A stretch of 64,000 nucleotides of DNA from Gossypium raimondii (taxonomy: Eukaryota; Streptophyta; Magnoliopsida; Malvales; Malvaceae). The stretch covers positions 8,618,001 through 8,682,000 of the forward strand of contig NC_068565.1 in NCBI RefSeq assembly GCF_025698545.1, in the 5' to 3' direction. How positions within the stretch are numbered: the first letter of the stretch is position 1; each line of letters opens with the position of its first letter. Below, in pieces: positions 11,938 through 23,808 of the stretch. The translations under genes were made by a program, and so were the position numbers. The notes beneath the pieces were generated by a model. That model was not told the origin of the DNA and searched no databases. It saw only the letters and a list, made by a program, of their open reading frames with translations.

Positions 11938-12567
11938 TCAGGCCTTAGGTGCAAACCCTGCTTTGAGCTTCTGAATTGTGTACACATCTGTTTTGAAAGA
12001 CTTCGCTAAGATCTCATCATCAATGCCTGTTGCCAACACCGTAGAAGGAACTGAAACAGTACCAGCAGCTGCGCTACCGAAAGCAGAAACCGCGACCGCA
12101 AAATCGTTCTCGGCACAGTTGAACTGATAATGGACTAATCCCTTTGGGAACGCAAAAATATCACCAGCTTGAAGTCTTTGCGTAAAGAGCTTGTTAGTAG
12201 TGTCAACAAATCCAACTTCAAGTACACCATAGGTGAGAAACAAAAGCTCAGTGGCACGAGGATGAGTATGAGGAGGGTTAACTGAACCAGCAGGGTATTG
12301 TACAACAGCATAGGAAACACTTTGTCCATTAAGAGCAGGGAATTCAGCCATGGTTGCTTTAGTTACAGTGAAATTTGTTGGTGGATCAGAGTTAATGAGT
12401 GGCCTCATGCCAGTATAGGTGAAGAAATTTCCATCCAATAGAGTATTATTCACTTCCATTGGAACCACAAAATCAGATATAATATCAGGGTCTCCACTTA
12501 TTGCCGACAAAGGGAAGGCAAGAACTAGAATTGTTAGGAAGAATCGTTGCTTGACAGTCAATGCCAT
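11938..12567 (-). CDS. Germin-like protein (copy 1)
   Basis: A single-exon gene encoding 209 aa, the usual germin-like length. Residues 1-24 form a signal peptide (MALTVKQRFFL, then a hydrophobic stretch to SAISG), so the product should be secreted to the cell wall. One cupin barrel follows. Metal ligands are H100, H102 and E107 in PPHTHPRATELL, and H146 in GDIFAFPKGLVHYQF, the three-His-one-Glu set of germins that binds manganese. Candidate N-glycosylation sites are N41 (NTL in NNTLL) and N65 (NFT). The N-terminal cysteine pair of true germins is absent. An ATG at 12603 would add a short extension, but a TATA box at 12631-12636 puts transcription start near 12603 and copy 2 lacks that ATG, so I chose 12567. 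Oxalate oxidase or superoxide dismutase activity is known in the family but cannot be assigned here. Confidence 0.93.
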   Translation of the reverse strand: MALTVKQRFFLTILVLAFPLSAISGDPDIISDFVVPMEVNNTLLDGNFFTYTGMRPLINSDPPTNFTVTKATMAEFPALNGQSVSYAVVQYPAGSVNPPHTHPRATELLFLTYGVLEVGFVDTTNKLFTQRLQAGDIFAFPKGLVHYQFNCAENDFAVAVSAFGSAAAGTVSVPSTVLATGIDDEILAKSFKTDVYTIQKLKAGFAPKA

Positions 12568-12626
12568 GGCTGAAAAAAACCTGGAAACAAACAAAGCTGC
12601 CATGCCGTTAGCAAGAGTTCCATGTG

Positions 12627-12639
12627 TACATATATAGGG
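12627..12639 (-). promoter_or_regulatory. TATA box of germin-like copy 1
   Basis: On the minus strand CCCTATATATGTA lies about 60-70 bp upstream of the chosen start codon. A TATA box sits at the equivalent place in copy 2 (20248-20256). Confidence 0.6.
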
Positions 12640-13718
12640 AACCGTTTCTTGGTATTGCCAGCTAGATATTTGTTTGGTCAGTAATCCTTGAAGTTGACGA
12701 AAAAGACAACAGCTATAATCATGGCAAGTCGGCAACTACATGCTCTAATTTTCTTGTCTATGTTCATAGGTTTTCTTTAATGGGAAACTATGGAAGGTCC
12801 AGATTCTTTAGATGAGGCATATCCATATTTCCTGTCTGGAATTTCGATGGAGATAATTTTTTCCGCAGTTCCTCTATATATTTTTTAAATTTTATTTCAT
12901 TTTGGTCGTTAATTTATTTTGAATTCCATTCTTTCTTTCATTCGTTTAATAAACAAATCATTTATTTAATTTAATAATATATTACAACTTTAATAAATAA
13001 TAAATCAATAGCAATAAAGAACTAAAAGTAAAAAAATTATTTGGTCCTCCAACTTTACACCAAATATCATTTTAATCCTCTGTTTTATTTTTCATATCTT
13101 TTGTCCATTAAATATGCATTATTTATCAAATCACTCAAAATGGATGAAAAATTATCATATGTTAACTTTCCTAATGTGATGTTCACATGTATGCTGCGTT
13201 AGCATTAATTAATTTTTTTAAAATAAAAAAAACACAGTGCAACACATGGCTAACAAATTCAAACACTGAAAAAATAAATTAGTAACCGTAAAACATAGTA
13301 ACGATAAAAAACAAAACCAACCTTTGAAATCAACGGTTGCATTTCCTTCCATATCGAAATCAATCAAGATGGTGCATGAAATATCCTTTTCTAATAATTA
13401 GTTAGTTATTATATTAATTTATTATAATCAGAAATTCTATCACACATATATGTGTATAAAATTTATAAATGTGTTTAAAAATAATATAAATAATAAAATA
13501 TGTATAATTAAAATTAAAAAATAAAACTAATATCAAAATAATATTTTAATTTGAATGATAAATTAAAAAATTTATTAATACAATTGATTCAAATTCATCA
13601 GATCGGAAATAACACCAACTTAATAGTATAATTATTTTCGTTTGTGAAGTAGGACGTAATCCATGATTTTGTTGCACTTGTTAAATCTACTACCTTCGTG
13701 TTAGTAGCATGAAGCTAC
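12640..13718. other. Upstream region of germin-like copy 1, AT-rich
   Basis: Promoter sequence similar to copy 2 extends to about 12860. The remainder, to the hAT target site, is AT-rich and I see no gene in it. Confidence 0.4.
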
Positions 13719-15437
13719 TAACCAACTAGATGTGCTCATGGGCCGGGCTGGGCAGGGTTCAGGCCGGGCCCAAAAAAATTCAGCCCTCTTCCTAGGCCTG
13801 GGCCCAGCCCAGCCCAAAATACGGGCCTGAGATTTTGTCCAGACTGCCTGGGAAAAAATCTGGAAGCTGGCCTGCCCACTTTTTTTTTTCTTAAAACTAA
13901 TTATGTTATCTATAAAAATTATGTTAGAATTGATGTAGTATTACATTCTAAGTTTTGATTCTTAATAAATAATGAACTTGTCCACCATTTACTATTTGTA
14001 GATGCCCAATTTAGCCCGGGCCCAAAATAAAACCAAAAAATAAAAAATAACAGTTTATGTACATTGGGATAAAACGACCCAATTTTTTAAAACCCTAGCC
14101 GGCCCAATGAGGCCTATAATTAAACATCATCAGGGAACTCTAAGGTTCCCTGCCTTGCCTCAAGTCATTACTACCCCATGTGCGCCCAACAAGACCACGC
14201 TTGAGGTGCCGCCACCTTGACCCTCCTTTTACCAAAACGGCAAGTTGACCTTGCCATGTACCTGCAAACAGAAGCAGCATAAAGAAGGGCAAAAACAAAA
14301 AAGGAGGATGGATTTTCGGCTTTATAAGCCTGGAAAAGCAATGTAAAAAAAGGGGGGGATTTTCTTCTTTTTTTTTTTCTTTTTTCTTTCGGCTAAAGCC
14401 TAATATGCTGTAAAGAAGAAGAGACTCTTCTTCCTTTTTTGTTTATTATGAACATTAATATATATATATATAAAACAAATTCTCTTTTTTATCCTTTTAT
14501 TTTATTTTTATTTTATTTCATTTTACACATTAAGTAATAATAAAAAAGGGAAGAGGAAGGGAACTCACCGGAAGTGGCCATGGTAGCGCCGTCGGAGGGT
14601 CTCTCCTCCATCACCCGAATCGGGCCCAAGCGGCCAAAAACCTCCCTTGTTTTCGATTCTCACGGGTTGAGAGAGCTTTGGCTCTCAAGGATGCCGTGAA
14701 GCGGGGGCTAAAGGGCCCATTTTCCAGTGCCAGTCGTCGGCCATGGTGCTGACGCGACGGAGGCCTTGGGAGACCGTCGGCCATTTGAGGGATAGGGGGC
14801 TTTTTTTTGCGGCTGTAAATGAAATTAGGGTTTTTAAGCTTTTAAAGCCTCTTTAAACGGTGTCGTATGAGCTTGGGGTTCAGAGACCAAAAACGGCGTC
14901 GTTTTGGTCTCTGACCCATGAGGTGACCCGACCCAACCGTGAGGATCCGCGTGTTTTGTCGTAATGGACTATTTTCAACTTTGGTCCCTCCAGTTTTCGT
15001 GCATATTGCAATTCGTTTTTTTATTTGTTAAGTCGCGCCCCGTACTTTTACGATTGCTTCACTTTAGTCCTTACTGATGTAATCCCTTTTGCATTTTTTT
15101 ATTTTATTATTAATCATATATTTTTATTTTATTTATTTATATTCTTATTCATTATTATATATATGTATACATTATTTTAATATGTATACTATTATTTTAA
15201 GTTATTATTATATATTAGTATTTAAGCTCATTATGTATTATGTATTATTATATTGTTATTATTATTATTTTGTTTTAAAATTATTATTATTATTATTATC
15301 AGTATTATAAATTTATTATGTATTATTATATTAAGTTTCTTCATATATTAATATTTAATTTCGCCATACATCATCTTATATATTTTCTATGTAAATCTAA
15401 TCTAATATACATATATATATTTTATAATTCATACATA

Positions 15438-15444
15438 CATATAT

Positions 15445-15490
<46 letters not shown>
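15438..15490. repeat. (AT)n microsatellite
   Basis: A long TA/AT dinucleotide run inside the solo LTR. A second shorter run lies near 15829-15856. The surrounding 15100-15960 is extremely AT-rich. Confidence 0.9.
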
Positions 15491-15494
<4 letters not shown>

Positions 15495-15824
15495 CTTAAA
15501 ACTATATATACATACGTATATTCTTTTTATATTTTATAGTATACGTATACATACATTTTAGTTCTTATAAGTATGTCTTATTTCATTTTGTATACACTCA
15601 TTTTATACATATACATGTATATTTATCTTTTACATACACATTTATAGGTCTATATATATTTACTTTTATCTTCATAAATATGCATATACAAATTCACATA
15701 TACTCATATTTTTATAATATACAATTTACATACATACCTATACGTATTTTTTATATACATGCTTATATAAATCTCTGATTGTATCTTATAATATATACAC
15801 TTTCATATATACATGTATTTCATA

Positions 15825-15855
<31 letters not shown>

Positions 15856-16212
15856 CACTTATTTTAATTCATACACATATACACACACTTGCACATTTTT
15901 ATAATTTCAAATACATACATATACATAAATTTTTTTATATATTCCTTTTGTTTCTTCTATAATTTCGTTGTTTCACGCGATAGTTGCTTTCTATTTCATG
16001 CTCGTTTTATTTGGAATGAATGCTTATCTGCTTATTACCTTGTATAATTAATTTGAATTTTATTTATCTTTTATTTGTTGTTGCCCATATTATTTTTACT
16101 TGCATATCCTAATGTTATTCTGTCATATATAATTTTTACTCGAATTCATAAAAATAGAAAACTTTGAAAATAAAGGCAATACTCGTATTTAGAATCTTCG
16201 AGAGGATTGAGT

Positions 16213-16547
16213 CCTAACGTATCGGGTTCCAATTTCTTTCGTTGAATCTAAGTAGTCGAGAATGCTCTTTAATTTAAACATGAATGAAAAGCTTATCATC
16301 GGGAATTCAATACGTCGTATTCTAATGCATTAGATATGACACATTGTTTTCTCGAGATGAGGATTTTCTAAGAAATAATAAAAGTAATATTCAACGTTTA
16401 GAGTTTTGAGAAATTGTGCCCTAACGTATTGGGGTGCGATTTCTTCATATGACTTAAACAATTGAATATCATTTTAAGTTTTATTGCTCGAGTTTTTTTG
16501 ACAAGCTCATTTTGTGGGAGTGAAGTATCACATCCTAACTCATTAGG
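16213..16547. repeat. Spaced CCTAA/TTAGG hairpins in solo LTR
   Basis: Four inverted repeats with 4-nt loops lie about 100 bp apart: CCTAA-CGTA-TCGGG (16213, imperfect), TCTAA-TGCA-TTAGA (16321), CCTAA-CGTA-TTGGG (16420, one wobble) and CCTAA-CTCA-TTAGG (16534). The first stem position changes from T-A to C-G between copies with pairing kept. Confidence 0.7.
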
Positions 16548-16935
16548 TGTGACATTTCCTCTTTCCAAGATGAGAGGGTCTTAACGGGTAATTCGATTTA
16601 TATAAGTTTTTAAAACAAAGGATCGTATTTTAAATCTCTTCAAAGTTTTCAATTTTCGACATTAAGACATTAACTAATCAACTAGGTACCAATTTTTTGG
16701 GCGTTACGAGGGTGCTAACCCTTCCTCGTACGTAACCGACTCCCGAACTCGTTTTTTAATTTCGTGGACCAAAATCGTTGTTTTAATAAAATCAAATCGT
16801 TTATTAAAAACAACCGCTTTTTGAGGTGATCCGATCCCACCTCATTAAAAAGGATTGGTGGCGACTTCCGTTTTCGTTTTCGTTTTTAAAACCTAAGTTG
16901 ACCCCGTTTTATCAAAAAATGGTGTCAACACTATT

Positions 16936-18232
16936 GTTTTTTTAACAACTTTATAGAAAATAAAAGCAAATCGCATAGAGGAAGTAGCAAAAGAAAGAAA
17001 GAAATTAACCTGGAAGTATATTACATTAATAATTAAGGTGTAGTATTTATAACAAGATATTAAAACAATATATTTATAACAGTTTATTAAAATATTATAT
17101 TAACACAAGATATTTATAACAAGATACTAAAACAATATATTAAAATAGTATATTTATAATAAGTATATTAAAACAATATATTTATAAAAGTATATTAAAA
17201 CAGTATATTAAAACAATATATTACAAATTTTATAACAAGTATATTAAAACAATATATTACATTAAAATTAATGTTTTAATCAAAAATTAACAATATTAAT
17301 TATTTAGTTAATAACATTATAAAAATATAAGCACCTATTTATGTTAAAAATAAAGTATAGAAACTAAAATTTAATCATTTTGGTAAAAGGATATAAAGAT
17401 TAAAGTTTAGTTGTAAGCATAATAGAGGATAAAATGATATTAGACCATTTTCATATAAAAATAAATACATATTACATAATAGTATAATACCGAACTCATA
17501 TATTGCACGAGATAATAAACTAGTTATTTAACTATGCTAGCCTTGTGATACAAGATCAAACTTGTCACATGTCTTTAAGTAATACTAAAAAAACACACAT
17601 CATTTAGGAAAAGTCGCAAAGGTTGATTGTTTCGAAGGAAAGGGTGTGAGATAGTGATAGCAACCTGCCTGGGCCTGCTGTTTTTTCTGCCTCACTAAAT
17701 AGTTTGTTTCTGCAATAAAACAAAGCAAACAAAAAAAAAAGAGATTAAATGAAGAAACTAAGCTTGTGATCTCAACCTTGCAAATTACATGCTCTATAAA
17801 ACATAAATCAATTCTCAACCCTGCAAATTACATGCTCTATAAAACATAAACACAAATAAGTGTTGTGTGGGTCGGAATCTGTTATTGGAGCATTTATTAC
17901 ATTCAACTTGGAAGTCAAGGTCAAAAGAAACTAGTGTTTTTTCTCATACTTGACAAAATCAAACTGTATTATAATTTTTTGTCATGTCATCAGTCCAATC
18001 TTTTAAGCTTTAAACAACGTAGAATAAGGTCATAATCATAATTTGACCTAAAACAATTTTTGTTTAATATAATAATTTGGTATTTGATTTAATAAAAAGA
18101 TTGTTTTTAATTAAAATTGATTCAAATAATTCTATTTTTTATCCAAACCAAAACTTAATTCAATGACAATGAAATATACTATTTATATTGGTAATTTAAT
18201 GGTATAGTTTTTACTTTTTAAGTAAATAAAAA
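16936..18232. other. hAT interior, AT-rich, no gene seen
   Basis: This holds AT-rich repeats of the form TATATTAAAACA (about 17050-17260) and a 40-bp direct duplication near 17782-17846 (CCTTGCAAATTACATGCTCT repeated). No transposase-like frame was recognised. Confidence 0.4.
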
Positions 18233-18661
18233 TGTTGCAAAGAATAAAAATGTTGCAAAGAATACTATACTAGTAGAAGGCGTAGGTTATGACTTGATCC
18301 AATAGAGTCAAAACACCTTTCTATCTAAAAGGAATGGTGCTCGATGAAACGATCCAGATTCCACACTGTGCTGTGGGCTGGGAAGGGAGCTGCTTTGCGA
18401 AATTGGGCATTCAATGTTCTTATGGGGGAACCATACTAGAAAGAGAATAGAAAGAGCCTTCAAAAAAGAGCGAGTGAGTGATGGGCAACCTTAGTCTATA
18501 TGTTGCTTGTGAGCCACCAAGTACCAGTCTCGCAATAGTACTGGCATTAAAGGATTGGTCCTTCACTTGCTGATCGTTTGCGAGTCGAACTCGCTCTCTT
18601 GCCACGCCTTTCACTCACTCGCTTTAGTCGGATTCAATCACTCTTTTTGTTGCAAAGAATA
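18233..18661. repeat. 383-bp insert bracketed by a 14-bp repeat
   Basis: TGTTGCAAAGAATA occurs twice on the left (18233-18246 and 18251-18264) and once on the right (18648-18661). The 383 bp between differ from the AT-rich surroundings and contain an internal inverted repeat (GAGCGAGTGAGTGA near 18468 against TCACTCACTCGC near 18611). The style resembles plant mitochondrial intergenic DNA, but I could not confirm this. Confidence 0.5.
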
Positions 18662-19559
18662 ATATGTAAACACAATCAAAATCCCCCCCGAAGATTCAGT
18701 GTCTCAAAATCAAAATCAGAAAACTGTTAACATCAAGAATCAAAATCACAATCAAAATCAAAAAGCAAAAAGCAAGAAACTACTTCAAATTGGGTTAACA
18801 GGAAATAGGGTTAACAGCAAACTCACATTTGAAATTCAAAGGTAGAAGGTTAGAAGCACCCGCACCGTTAGAGCGGAGGTGGAGTCGTGGAGGACTGGAC
18901 ACCGGAGGTGGAATGGTGGATCGGTAGAGGTGGGTTTTCGATTTGGGGGGAAAAAGGGAGGAGGGAAGGGGTTAGGGATTTATTAGATGCATGGGGTCGG
19001 GGAAATGGGAAATGTAAATAATGTAATAATAAATTTTAAAAATAAAAAATATATATTAATTATATCCGGGCCAGGTCGGGCTGGGCCTGAGACAAAAAAA
19101 TTTTGCCCGATGCCCAATCCATTTTCTAAACGGGCCTCGTTTTTTGCCCAAACTCATATTTCGGGCCTATATTTTTACCCAAACCCTCCCATATTTCGGA
19201 CGGGCTGTCGGGTCGGGCCGGGCCGCCCAACCCATGAGCACCTCTATAACCAACTGAGCCGGTTGTTATTTTCATGGTGGTGTGCAATCAAGAACTAATT
19301 GAGGTTGTTTTTTTATTTTCCAGAGGCAGTTATATGCCATATTAAAAGGGTGCTTTGGAAGCATTTTTCACCGTCTTAAAACTTAGAATTCAATTTATTT
19401 AAGAAAAAAAACACTTGGGATTAGTTGCAACAAAGACTAAGAATAGGTTTATTACATCTTGATGTTTATTTAATAAGTCACTCTCTAAAGAACAAAGCAA
19501 AATGAAAAATCCCCATTTTGCAGCACAAGACGACCAAACATGCGCTCAGAATCCCCATC

Positions 19560-20189
19560 TCAGGCCTTAGGTGCAAACCCTGCTTTGAGCTTCTGAATTG
19601 TTTGCATGTCGATTTTGAATGACTTTGCTAAGATCTCATCATCAATGTTCGTCACAAACACCGTAGAGGGAACCGAAATGGTACCAGCAGCTGCACTACC
19701 AAAGGCTGAAACCGCAACTGCGAAATCGCTTTTAGCACAATTGAACTGATAATGGACTAATCCCTTCAGGAACACAAAAATGTCACCAGCTTGAAGTATT
19801 TGAGTAAACAGCTTGTTAGTAGTGTCAACAAATCCAACTTCAAGTATGCCATAGGTGAGAAACAAAAGCTCAGCAGCACGAGGATGAGTATGAGGAGGGT
19901 TAACAGAACCAGCAGGGTACTCTAAAACAGCATAGGAAACAGTTTGTCCATTAAGGGCAGGGAATTCAGCCATGGTTCCTTTAGTTACAATGAAATTTGT
20001 TGGTGGATCAGAGTTAATGAGTGGCCTCATGCCAGTATAGGTGAAAAAGTTTCCACCCAATAGAGTGGCATTGACTCCAATTGGAACCACAAAATCAGAT
20101 AAAATATCAGGGTCTCCACTTATTGCAGACAAAGGGAAGGTAAGAACTAGAACTGCTAGGAAGAATCGTTGCTTGACAGTCAATGCCAT
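19560..20189 (-). CDS. Germin-like protein (copy 2)
   Basis: Paralogue of the gene at 11938-12567, same strand and same length (209 aa), with about 27 amino-acid differences by hand count. Signal peptide, metal ligands H100, H102, E107 and H146, and the cupin fold motifs are kept. Notable changes are Pro141 to Leu in the second cupin motif (GDIFVFLKGLVH, normally FPKG), loss of the N65 glycosylation sequon (NFI), and a shifted charge pattern at 153-154. In this copy the upstream frame has TTG where copy 1 has an ATG, so the ATG at 20189 is the first in the likely transcript. A TATA box at 20248-20256 fits. The duplication covers the 3' UTR and about 250 bp of promoter. It is probably functional and secreted. 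Confidence 0.92.
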   Translation of the reverse strand: MALTVKQRFFLAVLVLTFPLSAISGDPDILSDFVVPIGVNATLLGGNFFTYTGMRPLINSDPPTNFIVTKGTMAEFPALNGQTVSYAVLEYPAGSVNPPHTHPRAAELLFLTYGILEVGFVDTTNKLFTQILQAGDIFVFLKGLVHYQFNCAKSDFAVAVSAFGSAAAGTISVPSTVFVTNIDDEILAKSFKIDMQTIQKLKAGFAPKA

Positions 20190-20247
20190 GGCTGAAAAAA
20201 ACCTGGAAACAAACAATGCTGCTATGTCGTTAGCAAGAGTTTCATAT

Positions 20248-20256
20248 GTATATATA
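20248..20256 (-). promoter_or_regulatory. TATA box of germin-like copy 2
   Basis: CTATATATAC on the minus strand lies about 60 bp upstream of the start codon, at the position matching copy 1. Confidence 0.55.
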
Positions 20257-20622
20257 GATGGAACAGTTTCTTGGTATTGTCAACTAGATATTTGTTTGAT
20301 TGTTAATTACTTAAAGTTGATGAAAAAGGAACAGTTATAAACATGGGAACTATAAGCTCGAAGTTTCTTGTCCATGTTCCCAGGCTTTATTTATTATGGA
20401 ATTTTGGAAGATTCAGATTATTTATCCAGGCATATCCATATGGAAATAATTTCAGGCCCCAACACCCTTTTCTTTTTAATTTTTATATCACTTTAATCCT
20501 TAATTTTAAAATTAATTTGTTAATAAACCGAGTTTGAATAAATATATCTCTATTTTTTAGATTTATCCGTGTCTAGCTCTTTCAATAAAAGAGTGTCAAA
20601 ATACTTTCAAAATAAAATAAAA

Positions 20623-20804
20623 ACTAAATTACACCAACTATCATTCAACCTTAGGATAGCTGACAAAACAATCACTCAGGTTTCAATTTAGTCACTCAAC
20701 TTTCAAAAATTAATAAAACAGTCATTAATATTATCGAAAAATAACAAATCAGTCACTCATTAACATTTTCCGTTACAGACCTAATGGGATAGGTGACGTG
20801 ATCA
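20623..20804 (+). repeat. Left TIR of the Mutator-like element
   Basis: Inverted counterpart of 29222-29381. It holds an extra internal piece with a second ACAAATCAGTCACTCAT block. Confidence 0.55.
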
Positions 20805-21120
20805 GTTAACTGGCTGACGTGGCTAGTTAACTTGGCACGTTGGACAAAGCAAAGTTAGTGACTATTCTTTTTGTCCTTCCTTTTTCATTTTTTTAATAAA
20901 TGACCCAATATTTTTACTTTTTACGTAAATGGCTCACTATGTTTATACTTCTTCTCCATCCCAAGAATCTTACCGCCAATGCCTCTGCTACAACCATCAT
21001 TGACCTTCAAACCATCACCACCTTATCTCAATCATCCAATCATCCATTCAACAATCAACAATCTAGATCAAAAGATGTTTGGAAAGCACCTAATAGGGGT
21101 GTTCATTCGATTAACCGACC

Positions 21121-21907
21121 TGATACGAGCCAAGGAGGTGACACTCAAGGGGTTGTTTTTCCTAGTGGTCCAATCACTCGAAGCAAGGCACGACAATTAA
21201 AATCAAAGATGAATACTTTTGTCCAAGACTTTGTTGCTACAAATTTCAGTCATCATGTTCGTGACGTTGACAAATACGGGAATGCAATTCACTGGACCAA
21301 TCTTGGAATAGTGAAAGCCCATGAATTGGTGGATTAATCTTTTATGTATTTTATTATTATTATTATTTACTTAATTCTCATTGGTTGGGACACATCACTT
21401 ATGAGTTAAGTAATTTTATTGGTTAGGTTATTATTTATTTATTTTCTTAGATAATTTTAAAGAGTTTTATTAGGATTCAATTACTCTTGAAAGAGTTTTA
21501 TTAGGATTCAATTACTCTTGTAATTTTCCTATAAATAGGCTTGCTTTCTACACATTGGGTGAGGGAATAAAAAAGAGAGTATTTGTTTTCTTCCAAATTT
21601 GTGTGAGGCAAATTTTTTGAGAGTAGAGTGATTCTTCTCTTGCTATTTAGTTTGGAGTTTGTTACTTTGAGGTATTTTGAGTTACAAATATTCAAATTTC
21701 TTTCCGCTCATCGGTGTTTCTAGAGGTTCTTCTTCTAGGGGTTTCGTAGGGAGCCGCTCAATTATTGGTGTTTTTGGTTACAAGTTAACCAAGGGTTCCA
21801 TAGGGCAAATCTATCATTTTATTATTATTATTTAGCTAATTTTATTTATTCTCATTTTATTTCTAATTTGTGTTTCTCTTGTGTCTAGATTCGGGATTTC
21901 CGCATCG
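21121..21907 (+). repeat. 5' LTR of the gypsy element
   Basis: Begins TGATACGAGCC and ends at GCATCG, where the partner ends GCATCA. It holds a TATAAATA box near 21531. A weak primer-binding-like TTGGTATCG follows. Confidence 0.88.
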
Positions 21908-22670
21908 GTTGGTATCGATTTCAGCCATTGATTGTTATTTTTAAGCTAAAATCATATCCAAACGAGTCAAAATACTAAAAACACTTCTCATCGGTTTCGT
22001 CGATTTTTTTCTCCTATTATTCTTTAAAAAAAAAGCAAAAAGCGCAAAAAAACGCAAAAAAGAAGAAGAAAAAAGCGCAAAAAAAACGCAAAAAAAAAGT
22101 TGCTTACCTTTCATACGTAGGTTTCTTCTTTTCCTATTATTGTTATTATTTTTATTTTATTTGTCCCAAAATTGAATTTATTTTCCTTCTTCTTTTCTTG
22201 ACTCAAGTATAAATTAAGCTTCAATTTTTGAAAATCTTAAGACACCAAACGTTTCCGATTTTTTTTTAATAAATTGGGTAGAGTTTTCTTAAGTGTTCTT
22301 CTTATTAAAGCTTTTCTTTGACTCTAGACTTAGGGATCGTTGCAGGTCTACGTTTTTTTGTTTCTCTTACGCTTTCTAACACTTTGTTTCTTCTTGTGTT
22401 AGCAGATATTAAAGGCACGCACAATTCCTTCATCCGTGTAGCCTCCATTACAAATTGCCTCGTCAAGTTTATTGGCCTCTTAGAGCAATTAGGGTCTTTA
22501 TTGTTTCTTTGAAGTTTGCACCTCCGTTATTTGATCTTGATTAGTAACCCTCTCCAAACATATTTACAAGTTTTGAATCATTCAGAGAGTTATTCTTTTG
22601 AGAGCTAACGAGTGAGGTTATTATTATTTTTTCTTTCTTGTTCCTGTTTGTTTGATCTTTCACAGATACC

Positions 22671-23808
22671 ATGCTGCTCACTAGATCCCAAACTAGTAAA
22701 AATGAAGAGGATGAGCAAAAAAGAGAGAACGATCCTTTGGTCGAGTTGTTACAAAAAGAGATGAAAAAGTTGCAAACTCAATTCGAACATCGCATGACCC
22801 AGATGTTACAAGAGCAAAGGGAGTATCTTGATACAAAACTTACAACTCAAGAGAGATACATTGCCGATAATTACAAGAAGTTGAACGAAGCCTTTATAAG
22901 CCGATCAAATTCGCGAGATCGAACTTTTAAACGAAGGGAGGACCATGTTTTTGATGATGACTTTGAGTCCGAGTATGTACCTAGAGAAAGGTTGGAACGA
23001 AACAATGACACCCCAAACCAAAATTTCCTTCTTTCTCAGGGAAGAATGATCCTGATGCTTACCTTGATTGGGAGGAAAAGATGGAAGCAGTCTTTGCTTG
23101 TTACAATTACTCGATGAGAAAAGGTAACATATCTTTGTCATTGAGTTCATTAATTATGCACTAACATGGTGGAATCAATTATGTAAAAGCAGGATTCCTT
23201 ATAGAGAGCAACCTGTTACTACTTGGGTTGAAATGAAGCGCATCTTGCGAAAACAGTTTGTTCCACCATACTATTATCAGAACTCCATCAAAGACTCCAA
23301 CATCTTGTTAAGGAGATAGATCTGTGGATGACTACTACAAAGAGATGGAGACTATTCAGATTAGAGCCAATCTTATTGAAGAGGCTGAGGTGACTATGGC
23401 TAGATTCCTTGCCGGCCTAAAGCCTGAGATTGCAAATCGAGTTGAGTTACAACACTACATGAATGTTGAAGAGATGATTCAACCGCACTCACCATTGAAA
23501 AGTAATTACGAAAGAAAGGGACAACGAGGGGTGTTAGTTCAGTTTCTAATCCTGCTTGGAGAGGAAATTGGCAAAAACAAGATGATAGATTGTGGAATGG
23601 GAGAGATGCACCGTTCAAGCTAAATGAGCCTAAAACTTACTCCAAAGATAGATGTATGCCTAATTCACTTAAAGGTTCTACTTCTACTAATCGAGCTCCA
23701 TCTTCTTCTTCTACTTCTTCTAGTGCCATTAAGCAGCCAAAAGATATTACCTGCTTCAAATGCCAAGGAAGGGGTCACTATGCTTGAGAATGCCCTAATA
23801 AAAAGTCA
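22671..23808 (+). pseudogene. Gypsy gag, frameshifted
   Basis: Gag begins at ATG 22671 (MLLTRSQTSKNEED) with a charged, coiled-coil-like N-terminus to about residue 80. The frame is lost near 23030-23117. The capsid core continues in another frame at 23324-23500 (MDDYYKEMETIQIRANL, ARFLAGLKPEI). A third frame carries the zinc knuckle CFKCQGRGHYA near 23755-23787. A TGA at 23785 falls inside the knuckle before the last cysteine. This protein would form the virus-like particle in an active element. Here it is broken in at least three places. Confidence 0.85.

Larger units (their letters stand above)
13997..16930. mobile_element. Solo gypsy-type LTR, 2934 bp, TSD CTATT
   Basis: The element runs from TGTAGATGCCC to GGTGTCAACA and is flanked by CTATT at 13992-13996 and 16931-16935. 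It is nested in the hAT element. The end includes ATTGGTGGCGACTTCCG, related in sense to the GGGAGTCGCCACCGATC motif near the start of the Tat-type LTRs at 43918 and 54157, read on the opposite strand. No internal region is present. Confidence 0.85.
13727..19246. mobile_element. hAT-type DNA transposon, 5.5 kb, TSD TAACCAAC
   Basis: Terminal inverted repeats TAGATGTGCTCATGGG (start) and, on the other strand, TAGAGGTGCTCATGGG (end) match at 15 of 16 positions. They are flanked by a perfect 8-bp duplication TAACCAAC (13719-13726 and 19247-19254). TIR form and TSD length fit the hAT superfamily. Subterminal regions are rich in GGGCCGGGC-type motifs. I find no transposase. The interior is occupied by a solo LTR (13997-16930) and a 383-bp foreign-looking insertion (18265-18647). 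It lies between the two germin-like genes, so it probably inserted after their duplication. Confidence 0.85.

Noticed and set aside
12568..12735. N-terminal extension of germin-like copy 1
   Set aside because: The frame extends upstream, but the TATA box position and the missing ATG in copy 2 favour the start at 12567.
15089..15310. 73-aa open frame
   Set aside because: Pure AT-rich low-complexity sequence inside a solo LTR, encoding mainly Tyr, Leu and Ile.
20900..21337. 145-aa open frame
   Set aside because: It crosses the boundaries of three nested elements, so it is a composite by chance, although its last third is the gypsy tail frame.
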